From Siphlonurus alternatus (taxonomy: Eukaryota; Arthropoda; Insecta; Ephemeroptera; Siphlonuridae): a DNA stretch of 64,000 nucleotides. Position numbers and translations under genes: made by a program. Numbering within the stretch: position 1 is the stretch's first letter; each line of letters opens with the position of its first letter. Shown piece after piece: positions 21,801 to 32,100 of the stretch. The stretch is taken from contig OX463778.1 in assembly GCA_949825025.1 (NCBI GenBank), positions 45,610,646 to 45,674,645 of the forward strand. Direction: 5' to 3'. The notes beneath the pieces are model-generated. The model saw only the letters and a list, made by a program, of their open reading frames with translations, made no database searches and was not told where the DNA came from.

Positions 21801-24800
21801 TTTTTTTTCTAGACTACGAAAAACCTATCAATATTTTAATTCCCCTATAATTATGCAGTTTTACGATTAGTTTAAATGGAAAATATGTTGTTAAGCCCAC
21901 GGATACGTCCTTTAAGGACAACTTAAAACAGTCTACCAAAAATTGCTTAAAGCAATTTAATGTTAGTGACGTTATTGGTTGCAGGAGGAAGACACTCGTC
22001 GCGAGGCAGACGCGGTTCTAGGGGAGGTTCACCGAAAGCAAGTTGAGGGTCGACGTTGGCAGCAACTTCTAGGAGGCCTCGCCAAGCTGCGTCAGCTCAG
22101 AGCGCAAGCAGCAGCAGACAGAGGATTGCGACCATCCCAGCACGAAGACGAGTGCTTTGAAAAAGTCACAGGTGAGCCACAAGATTCAGGGCATGGCTTA
22201 GCTCATTGAAGTTTCCTTGCTCTGATATTTTGGAAAATAAAAGAGACAAAAGAACTGAGTGGTGGGGGAGATGGAAAGCAAACCCACCCATAGACCATGT
22301 AACCTCCCTAAGCCACAGTGTTTGGGGGTCAGGATAAACTTTTCAAACTACCCCCTTATCTATGCCACTGGCTCAGATTCCACTTCATTAACAATTGACC
22401 TCAGGTACTATGCGAGTCAAAGGAAATTTCTGTCAGACGGAATCAAATGAAGATGAAAAATCAGATGAAAAATTTGATAATGCTCTAAAACTCGATTGCT
22501 TATGGTTTGAGCAGATTCAAGGGGGCGGTTTCCTCCCAACAGCTCCATTTCCGGTTCCCGTCCATAAGGCCAATGTTAAACTTTTACCTCAGTTTTCTCA
22601 AAATTGATTAGACGGATCCACTTCAAAATTTACATGCCACCTATTGATGGTGAGTTCTAAGTTCTCTGTAAAGTACAAATCTTGTAGCATTTAAGGGAGC
22701 CGATTCCGAGATCTCAATCAACTGAGGTCAATCCTTAATTAAATTTAATCAGCTTCATTTTAGTTATTGTTATGTTCATGTTTAGTTTAACTATTTTTAT
22801 TTATTTTTGTTTTTAATCAAACCCTATTGGGTACTTCTATTTACTAATTACATACTACTTTCAAACCCCGAACCTTCCGAAACCCTAACTTGAGCGTTTT
22901 TCGGGCTCTTCTGGAACGGGGGCGGCCACGGCCTTACAAATCCATCCCCGCATTTGCCTGCGGCTGAGGAAAACATGGAAACCTCAGCCAGGATGGACGC
23001 TACAGCTTTTGTCGATGAACCGGAAGTGCAATGGTCCAAAGCCAGGGGAATCACATAGTGGAAAAGCGCAACGTTTTACCCCTGGGTGGGAAACGTGGTT
23101 TTTGTTGAAAATGGTCACCCATCCAACTACTAACCACGCGCGGCGTTCCTTGACTTCGGTGATCTGACGAGACCCGGTCGAGCGCACTGCGCCACACCTC
23201 CCACATAATACCCATAAATTCCACTAAACTTTACTTCTTTTTCTTAAATTATGTAAAAAATACACATTCGTTATGTTAATCTCTAAGAGAGAGAGAGAGA
23301 GAGAGAGAGAGACACACACACACACACAAGGGGGGGGGGGGGGGCTAACCCCAACTCTTTAAAGGGGTACCAAAGTGAATACTTTTTTTACATATTCGGG
23401 GAGCTAAGAATTATTCCAACATCCCTGTGGCTCAATGTTTTCGTACAATGCCTAGTTATTTTACAATTAATTATTTAGTTTGAAAAGTGAGTTTTATGGC
23501 CGTTGATTGATTCACGCCGATGCGCTCCCGCAGCGGCCGGTGATACGACAAGAAGGGGGCGGGAGGAGGTTCCCCCGATTCGCGGGAGATTCTCGTCGTA
23601 TCAGCCCCTGCTGCGGGCGCGCACCGACTTGAATCAACCAACGGTTTTTGAACTCACTTTTCAAACTAAATGATTAATTTTAAAATAACTAGGCATCGTA
23701 CGAAAATATTGAGCCACAGGGATATCAGAATAATTCTTAGCTGCCCGAATATGTAAAAAAAGTATTCACTTTGGGTGTAGTCCGTATTAGGTTCTGAACG
23801 TTCAGAACATATGAGTGATTACGGACCGACTCTGAACAAAAACATTGACTTCAGAACATCAGATAACGGACCACTTTAAGAACATCTTTTTCGCGGTAAT
23901 ACGCATCAGTTTAAAAAAAATACGAAAAAGAGAGAACTGTTCACTGGCTTCAGAAATTTTAACATAAAACTCACGTAACAGTTATTGATCACCAATTAAG
24001 CAAAGATTTACCTCAAATCAAACAGTTATCACGTAGGTTGCACCAAGGATTTTGTATGATCCTTGGGTTGCACAGGTTTGTTAAGTACTTTTCAAATTTC
24101 CCCCAAAAAATTGTGATCAGCTGACTCTAGTTCCGATGGTTCGGAGGAAAAGTTCGCAACACTCGGAACCTCTTTTTTGAAGTCAGCTGACTCACTTCGG
24201 GTAACCTCGGAAATGGTTCTGAACATTCAGAACATAATTACGGGACGCCAAATCGAAGGTTCCGAACGTTCAGAACATAATACGGACTACACCCTTTGGT
24301 ACCCCTTTAACTTTCATAGAAACAAAACATCAGTCTAGACAGAAATTCAGTTTGACCACTTTCAGGTTTTCACAATAACTTGATTTAAGGAACAAAAAAA
24401 TAAAACAAACTTTACCGGTAATTGCAAATTAATTCTATGAAACTGTGATTACAGCTGAGCTGAGCATACTATGGCAATCCCAGCTGCAGGACTATGCTGG
24501 AGAAGAGCACACCCTTCAAGTTATGCTGGAGAAAGAGGGTGTGGCACGCCGGCAGCAAAGTAAGACTGCACAGAACATATCATCACTGGCACATTGGGAG
24601 AAGCTGCTGTTTGGACCAACTCCCAACACCAGCTCTCAGGAGTTCCAGTTGCAAAACGGAGCAAACTCGGATCTGCATTCTTTGATCAGCATCAGGTGAG
24701 AAATCTCAGACTTTGGATAACAAATCGTGATTACCTTGTTAGACGGAAAAAGGAAAACAAGAACTGCTGCATATTTAATATTTAATGTGCTATAGAAGCA

Positions 24801-24913
24801 TGATACACTTTGTAGCCTGCAGTGTTAAACTGATTAATGAAACATGGAATTGTTTTTTTTATGGCACTTTTTCTTACTTCAATTATTTATTTTCACTCCA
24901 TTGAAAACACAAA

Positions 24914-24950
<37 letters not shown>

Positions 24951-25789
24951 GCTTCTTTTCTTGATCTGCAATATTTATTTTACATTTGTTGGAACACTAA
25001 ATAAGATAAACATACATGATTAACTTTTAACTTCTCAGGTTGAAAGGTGCTCGAAATACCACCAAATTCGCCAATAAAACTTAAAATCCAAATGAATAAT
25101 GATATTGGCCTCACCCCCAAATTGGTGGCTAATGTAGTTATCTCAACAAGAATCATAGGCCAGCATGCTTTTCATATCTCGATTATTACAGCATTTTGGG
25201 GCATTGACAGCTACTAAATAAGTTAAATTTGAGATAAAAATTGTTAGTGAAAGGTAATACCATTAATTTTAAGCCTAAAAAATACTCTCGAGACCGAGAT
25301 ATAGTGATAGTGATTTACTTCATAAGAAATATCATTGCGAGGTATCAACATAAATAGTTCCAAGTTTCGCCACCAGGTGGCAGACCCCTTTCTCCGACCA
25401 AAGAATTGGTGCCTGCTCACTTGCTCATATTCACATTAGAATATAGTAACAAATAACAACCATGTGTCTGAATGACAGGTATTTATTTTCAAACATCATT
25501 CTCTCATTGAATTTCTGTTGTCTTTTACTCTCTTTACTCTCCTCTTTCAATTTTTCAATCTTTCATTCTTTTAATTTCATTGATCTGTTATGGTTCTTTT
25601 AAATATTTCTGCAGGAACGAGTGGGACAGCTTTGTTGTGGCTGCAGGAACTGTAATGTCCTCTTCGCCCCCAGTCGGCTGGGTAGTGCCTGTGGCTGCTT
25701 CCTCCCAACAGTGGGCAACCCTACTCTCAGAGCTCAAGACAGGAATGCCAACCAAACATAAGACTGTGGAGACAGTGTGTTTGAATTGA
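18808..25789 (+). CDS. PDCD7: PDCD7-like U11/U12 snRNP 59K protein, six exons
   Basis: The vertebrate family member is the 59K component of the U11/U12 di-snRNP, which recognises minor-class introns in the nucleus. Exons: 18808-19236, 20137-20277, 21035-21259, 21985-22171, 24455-24695 and 25615-25789. All have GT-AG borders and consistent phases, giving 465 residues (human about 485). The N-terminal ~110 residues are rich in P, S and F (PPPLCLNYSCPPP). A long charged coiled-coil centre follows (RRAAKRRAQQRRRAELKR, YIDEWRRQRQDEVER). The C-terminus WDSFVVAAGT...PPVGWVVPVAASSQQWA fits the conserved PDCD7 tail. I chose the first of two tandem ATGs at 18808, since nothing in frame precedes it. The assignment rests on architecture and remembered family features, so a search should confirm it. 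Introns hold a tRNA-type SINE, a 5S-derived repeat and several foldback elements. Confidence 0.8.
20640..20885 (-). mobile_element. tRNA-derived SINE in PDCD7 intron 2
   Basis: Read on the minus strand from 20880, the sequence has an A box (GTGTAGTGGTTAG), an anticodon-like arm (CTTGG, loop CTCTCGT, CCAAG; CTC as for Glu) and a B box (GGTTCAAATCC). The T stem and the acceptor ends do not pair, so it is not a functional tRNA gene. A tRNA-unrelated body follows to about 20640. The borders are approximate. Confidence 0.6.
21494..21911. mobile_element. 418-bp foldback MITE with TTAA duplication, PDCD7 intron 3
   Basis: Its ends AGGACGAATCCGTGGG and CCCACGGATACGTCCT are flanked by TTAA (21490-21493 and 21912-21915). 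The arms continue inward (GATAAGTTTTTCGTAGCCTAG and the inverse) to a GC-rich centre with GTTAACAAACAAATGTGGCA pieces in both orientations. Confidence 0.8.
22850..23205 (-). mobile_element. 5S-rRNA-derived SINE in PDCD7 intron 4
   Basis: On the minus strand from about 23170, CTCGTCAGATCACCGAAGTC, then GGTTAGTAGTTGGATGGGTG, then ACC reproduce the internal-promoter half of 5S rRNA. The 5' end (GGTGTGGCGCAGTGCG) looks tRNA-like. The remaining ~200 bp down to 22850 is an unrelated body. Flanking duplications were not resolved. Confidence 0.7.
23287..23343. repeat. Compound microsatellite (GA)n(CA)n(G)n
   Basis: Runs of GA, then CA, then about 15 G stand in direct succession just left of the foldback element starting at 23363. 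Confidence 0.9.
23773..24294. mobile_element. MITE with TTT duplication inserted in the arm of the TTAA element
   Basis: Its ends are GGGTGTAGTCCGTATTA and the inverse, flanked by TTT on both sides, a 3-bp duplication as in PIF/Harbinger-type insertions. The palindrome TTCTGAACGTTCAGAA recurs near both ends. It contains the 22-bp insertion at 24044-24065. Confidence 0.75.
24044..24065. mobile_element. 22-bp terminal-only hAT-type insertion
   Basis: The insert starts CAAGGATTTTGTAT and ends GATCCTTG, with 7-bp perfect terminal inverted repeats. A perfect 8-bp duplication, GGTTGCAC, stands on both sides (24036-24043 and 24066-24073). The left 14 bp match the end of the large hAT-type element at 12348 in 13 positions. 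Confidence 0.85.
25370..25383 (+). promoter_or_regulatory. CTCF-like motif in PDCD7 intron 5
   Basis: CCACCAGGTGGCAG fits the bilaterian CTCF core closely. Occupancy cannot be judged from sequence. Confidence 0.35.
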
Positions 25790-27245
25790 ACTGCAGTGAT
25801 TAAATTAAAACCAATGGTGATAATTATTTTGTGTCTTTGAGTGTTCTTATATTTATAAAATCATTCCTAATAACTGCAAATTCTTTGGTACATACTGTTA
25901 AGCGTTTATTTTGTTTTTATTAGGTGTGCTATATGTTTGTGCATCAACTTGATAATCACCACTGTATAATTATTTATGTAAATTAATTTGATATTTTTTT
26001 GGTTATGTTAGTATTTTAGCTTATTATTAAGAGGATATGGGTTTTGTGTTCAATAAACATCCTGACTTGCTGTATCATTATATGTTATATTAACTGAGCA
26101 AATTTGCATTGAAGCACAAAGTAGGTGTGGATCTGTGACGGGGAGGAGGAGGGGAAGAAGCTGCAGCCTAACCCTCGTATTTTTATTTTGGAATCACCGT
26201 GGGCAATATCATCACTCTTTTTTTTTTTTTTTTTACTTAAATTAGCCTTGGAGGGCCAACCTCCTCTTCCCCCCCCCCCCCCCCCCCCCCCCCATTATTC
26301 AGATGTTGATGTTATCTGGATCCGAGCCTTAGAGTAACATAATTTGGTACTCTCTATTCCTTTCTGCAATAAAAAAAAATTCACTCAAGTTGAAATTAAC
26401 TGCATTACATATCGTGCTTGTGCATTAACTTTTCCAATTTATTTATTTATTTTTTATATGTATTATATGCAAAATTAAGAGTTTTTAGTTTCACACTGAT
26501 GGAATTCACACAGTTCAATGTGTTCAATGCAAAAATCTAGCTGTAAAATCTGCATGCGAGTCATCAGTTTGTAATGATAGGTCACAAAGATCAATGCCTA
26601 ATTTGGAAACAGAGGCAGATGACAACAGTTGAATGAATTTTATTGTGTGACTTATTTGTCAGTGTTGTTACTTACTGGCTAAGTGCATGTGCTGAGTGCA
26701 TTGAAAAAAAAAAAAAAAAAAAAATGCCATCTGTTGGTGCTTTATAATCAATGTATGGCCATATAAATAAATTTAAATCGGAATTAAAAGATCAACACAA
26801 TAAAAATATTATAAAAATTTAATATCACCTACATTCTGGATTAACAATCATACATTATGTATTTTATATTTTTAAGACACAATCATGTTTGCTTTAAAAA
26901 TAATTTAACACACTGTAATTTGCAAAAATTAAATGCTTTCAGTAATACATTTCAGTATACATTATTTATACATACGTAACCCTCGATGAATACATATTAA
27001 TAATATATTTATTTACTTGTGTAAATAGGTTAAAAATTATATTCGTAAATATTTTTCTACAAAAATATTTATAGAAAATGCAGAATTTTTACTAAAGCTC
27101 TATGAAGCACCTTGCTGTGTACAGTAGTACTGCAAATTTTATTGTCTATTGAAGTTTTACCAAAAATTATATGCAGTAATTAGGGATTGATAGTTAATAA
27201 TTTCAATATTTTTTATAGAATATTGTAACAAAGCTTTATTTTTAA

Positions 27246-27592
27246 GGGTAAGGTAACGCCACCAATGTTAAAAAAAATCCCTCTCACAAAAATTCTGAAA
27301 AAAATTTAAAATGTTCTCCTCTACACCCCCTATCAGTAGCTAAAATATCAGGTATACAAATACGATCTAGTTTTTGAGTTATGAATTTTTAAAGTTGACT
27401 AATTTAACATGGGAGTTTCATTTCTCCATGTTAAAGTAGTCAAATTTAAAAATTTATAACTCAAAAACTAGATCGTATTTGTATACCTGATATTTTAGCT
27501 ACTGATAGGGGGTGTAGAGGAGAACATTTTAAATTTTTTTCAGAATTTTTGTGAGAGGGATTTTTTTTAACATTGGTGGCGTTACCTTACCC
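27246..27592. mobile_element. 347-bp near-perfect palindromic MITE, copy 1
   Basis: It starts GGGTAAGGTAACGCC, ends with the inverse and is flanked by TTAA. The two arms match almost base for base up to a short centre (GGGAGTTTCATTTCTCC). A second copy with a few differences is at 55756-56101. Confidence 0.9.
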
Positions 27593-28010
27593 TTAAGGAT
27601 TAAAATTAGGCATATTAACACCAGCATTTAGAACAATGAAATTCAGTATTGTTGAGGGATTTTTATTGTTGTCGTCATACAAAGCAAAGAAAAATTGAAA
27701 AAATACTTTGTCAAACCACTATACAGTAATATTGATACACAGTACTATGCATTTGACTGCCTATATTTTAGTTGCCATTAAAACCATAAATCATAGCATA
27801 ATAATATGGTTACAAAACTTCCCAAGTACACAGAATGTGAATTTTGTTCAATAAGGGTAGTGTATTGTAGGAGGGTGGGTACATTGGGGTTAGGCCCTCC
27901 CCCTCTCTAAGGCACCCCAACCTAGGAAAATATACAAATGGGTGGATTGACAAAACCACCTGCTAAATAACTAAATAATTTACATATTTATTTTATACTA
28001 CATATGTATA

Positions 28011-28014
<4 letters not shown>

Positions 28015-28083
<69 letters not shown>
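28015..28083. repeat. (TA)n microsatellite
   Basis: About 34 uninterrupted TA units lie downstream of the zinc transporter gene. Confidence 0.95.
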
Positions 28084-28089
<6 letters not shown>

Positions 28090-28342
28090 TGTCTTTTATT
28101 AAACAAAAGTGTAAATATAGAGTAATATTAGAAATACACATATTATTCAAAAGTAATTTAATATTTAAAGTTCATAAAAAATAAACAAAAAAATGTCCAA
28201 GGGTATTAGCGTTAGAAAAATATAGTACAGCATTTTTATAATTTAAATCTTACATAATAAGATAAACTCACGGTCAGTCAATTAAGTGAGGCTACATTGC
28301 AGTAAATGATTTACAGCAATTCTTTATTACTAAGATAGCAGC

Positions 28343-29133
28343 TCATCCCTGTCCCGGGTCAAGAAAAAGTACGCCACATACAACAGAGAAGCCAATGAGT
28401 ACTGCTAATACCTTGGGCAGACGATCACTACCAGAGCTAAGTTCTCTTGGCAGAACCTCAAAGAATGTGACGTATATGAAGGTACCACAGGCTAGTCCTT
28501 GCAGCAGTCCATTGACCAGAATAGAGTTTGCACTGTTTCCCATCTCATCAGCAAGCATGCCTAGGCCAATACCAATTGGTGCAGTGGCACAAAAAAGAAG
28601 GCAAGACTGCAGGATTGCACCCAGGCCAAGGGCACTTTGTACCAGATTCAGACCAAGGCTGAATGCTATTATAGCCTTGTGCAGCATCACTGCCACTGTG
28701 AGCTGAACCACACTGTTGACATCAGGCTGCAGACCAACTGCCACGCCTTCAAACACAGAGTGTAGTGACAGAGCAGCTACTAGCAGCACAGACCTGTTAC
28801 GCAAAACAATGTTAACTCCTCGGTCATCATAAAATTATTAAAACGTTAAAAAAAATTCACATTTTAGACTAGGAAAAAAATACTACATTTTTTTTCATAA
28901 AAAAAAATCTAGGTTTATCATTACGGTATGTTTATTCACCTTAGACTTGGGTGGACATCATCTGTTGCTGGGTCAGGTGGGATATCTGGGCATCTCTCAA
29001 CATCCTCAGTAGCCTCATTGGAGTCAGGCTCTAGTGAAAGACGCTCATGAGAAATTGGCTGATCACTGTGTTTGCAGTCTAGCACAATCTGAAATTGAAA
29101 TTAGTGTTTATATATTATTTTAATTACAGAGAT

Positions 29134-29184
<51 letters not shown>

Positions 29185-32100
29185 TTTCACCCAAAGTACA
29201 AATACAAAAAATATTACAAAAATTAGGGTGCGGATTGCAACAAAGCACCGATGGCACTATTTCACTAAAAAGTGGTTACAATCCTTTATATAACTACTGA
29301 AAAAAACAATCATTAGCTGTAAGCTTGAGCCAAAATAAATGTGTAATCATAAACTATTTTTACAAATATAGTGTTTCTTTAAAACACTAGGAAACTGTGT
29401 TTCAGAACAGTTCTTGATAGGACCCGGAAGCCGATTCCACTCATCCACGGATCTTATTACAAAGCCATTTTTGTAACAATCAATTCAATAGTCAAATACA
29501 ACTTAAGCTACAGTATTTTAAACATAGGAGGAGTGATTTAAAAATAATTTACAGTACGTATCACACTACAAAGGTTTCAACATTTGAAATTTTAAATGTT
29601 TATAGTATTATTACTATTATTAATTATTTTATGATAATTTTTGTGTAAAAAAAAATAATGAAATTATTGAACAACCTGTGTGATTTTGCCAACATTTGTA
29701 TATACATATTATTGTACATATTAAGGTAAGTTATATGGATATATGGAAATAAGGAGCTTGACAAATATTTAGTACAACCTTTAAAAAAAAAAAAAAAGAG
29801 AAAAAAAAAAAAAAAAACTCTTTGTCTGATAAATATTTGCATCACTTTAATACATTAATTATACTCTCATGGTTCTAAATTCAAATATGGAACAAAAATA
29901 TATACAGTAGCTATAGGTTCTCTTACAAGTCATGTGCTGTACTTTATAAAAAAAAAAAAAAAAAAAAAAAAGTGCAAGACACAAATAATTACCTGTTCCA
30001 AAACAACGACGAGTAGAAATCCAAAAACAATGATGAATTCTGGTACAGGGAATACCACTTTGGCATTCAGCATGTCAAGAGCCTGGAAGGAAATATTAAA
30101 AATACAAGAAAACGATTTTAATAAATATATTGTATTTGATAAAGTATTTGATTAAATTCTAAAAGATACTGTAATTTAATATGAGAGTTTTCCAATTATT
30201 AAATGGACAAAGAAAAATTATGATGCTCGATCCCTCTGTACGTGTAGTTTTCGTATATAGCTTATCTTTGAGTTGACGTCATGAAGCTTTTTCTTTGTCC
30301 TCCAATACAATACTAATGGGAGGGTTTTGTGACGTCAAACCAAAGATAAGCTATGAGAACTATAAATTTGCCTTGCATCCACTCCATGGCCTTGTACGGC
30401 ATACATTTGGGACATGGTACGAGTCCTAGTGTAAATCTTCTTGACCATATTCATAGTTATTTGATCTAAGTAGCCAATTTCATAAACCCTTCCCACGGTA
30501 TTGCTAGGGTCCTTGAGAATTATTCAATTTGCATACAGTGCTAACTGTGTGTAATATTTCACCAAATATAAAATATACTGTAAATGATTAATGTATGTTA
30601 AAAGAAATTATTACTTATTTCAAAGCAACAAAGATGTGACTGGACACAATACTAGACGGTCTAATCTATTGTACATAAAAAGTTTGGAGGATATGAGCAA
30701 ACTAAGAGAGACCATTTTTATCTGAGCTCAGTGTTGTACAATAAACTTCCAGATTATATAAAAAGAATTGAAAGTACATAAAGGACCAAGAGATGGCGCT
30801 GAGCGCTGAAATTTTGGCGAGGATACAGCAATACCTATAGCATTGGGAGAATCACAAAAACAACAAATTTTATATGAAATACATCTTTTACGAAGTTGAA
30901 ATATTTTTTTTTATATTTGTCCGAACGTATTTGACAACTAATTATGGTGTTGTCACTTCTGTAAAATTATGCTGTGACTGCTGAGAGAGCATTTACATGA
31001 TTTTACAATGTTAAACATATATACAATGGGCCTCGCTAGACGCACGTAGTTCAGCTGTTTCCCGTCAGTTTCCGCGAGGGGCGCTACTAACTTTATGACG
31101 TCAATACCTGGTAACATAATAATAATAATAATTATTATTATTATTATAATAAATTATTATTTATTATTTATTATTATTATTATTATTATTATAATAATAA
31201 TAATATTATTATTATAATATTATTATTATTATAATAAAATAATAATTTGTAACTTTATATATAAATATTGTAATAATTGAATATTGTTATTTTGAGTTAT
31301 TTTGTAATATTTTGAATGTTTGTCTATAATTGTATTTTACTAATATTTTTTTGTTTTTACAGCCATTTCTATTTTATTAAATGTTTAGTAAGTAGTCACA
31401 ATGTATAAACTGATATTTAATGTGAATAAATAAATAAAAATAAATAAACAGCACTCCACATTGTCGAGGTAGCGTAGAATCCAGTCCAACGGTCTCCAGA
31501 GAATTCACTTAAATTGCCTATGTCATTTTACGTAAATTAGTTGATATCAACAAACTAGACGCCACGACCATGGTAACTCTATTCACTATGGTGTGGGAAC
31601 CAATAGCGATTTTCAAATTTGGTGCATGGCATAAATAGTGATCTTCCAAATGCATGGAAACAAAAAGCAAAAAATTCTATCTCACATAGGTCCTCCAGAA
31701 AAAAAATTCAAAGTCAGAATTAAAGAGCTCGTCAGTTAACATGGTGTCTTATCTGAAAAACACTTTTGATTAACATGAAAAAATACAGCGTTAGGTCACC
31801 AGTATGAAAAAAATGTAGCAATTAATGATCCATGGCTCCATGGATCGAGCTTAACCAAAAAAATTCTTTGAAAAATATTTGTTGTTGAATCTTTTTTCCC
31901 ATAAAAATCAAGAATATTGGCTATGTTAATTTCTCATGAAAGATTTTCTTTTTTGTTTGTTTGTTTATTTATTTATTTTTTTATTTATTATTAATTATCA
32001 TTTTTTTTTTTTTTTTTTGAGACAATCTTTTCTTTTTTATTTTATTTTATTATATATCCCTCATTAGTACATAAATAACAATTCAAAGGCAGGAAATTCA

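Larger units (their letters stand above)
23363..24306. mobile_element. Foldback element with TTAA duplication, interrupted by a second element
   Basis: Left end AGGGGTACCAAAGTGAATAC, right end the inverse, with TTAA at 23359-23362 and 24307-24310. The right arm is split within CACTTT|GGTACC by the element at 23773-24294. Without that insertion it is about 420 bp with arms of about 190 bp around a GC-rich loop. Confidence 0.85.
25790..28342. other. Convergent spacer between PDCD7 and the zinc transporter
   Basis: AATAAA at 26052-26057 lies 262 bp after the PDCD7 stop. A T run (26218-26234) and a C run (26271-26293) lie close together. A short piece at 26320-26385 (AGTAACATAATTTGGTACTC) matches the arm of the foldback family at 50061 and 52722. 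The TTAA element at 27246 and the (TA)n at 28015 are listed separately. No gene is seen. Confidence 0.5.

Noticed and set aside
23085..23185. A functional 5S rRNA gene
   Set aside because: Only the internal part resembles 5S; the 5' third is tRNA-like and the 3' end continues into an unrelated body.
15586..25614. U12-type introns, prompted by the PDCD7-like minor-spliceosome gene
   Set aside because: All introns I delimited have ordinary GT-AG borders and none shows the extended ATATCCTT donor.
28395..28706. A 103-codon plus-strand frame in the zinc transporter's last exon
   Set aside because: It is opposite well-conserved ZIP helices with diagnostic motifs on the minus strand.
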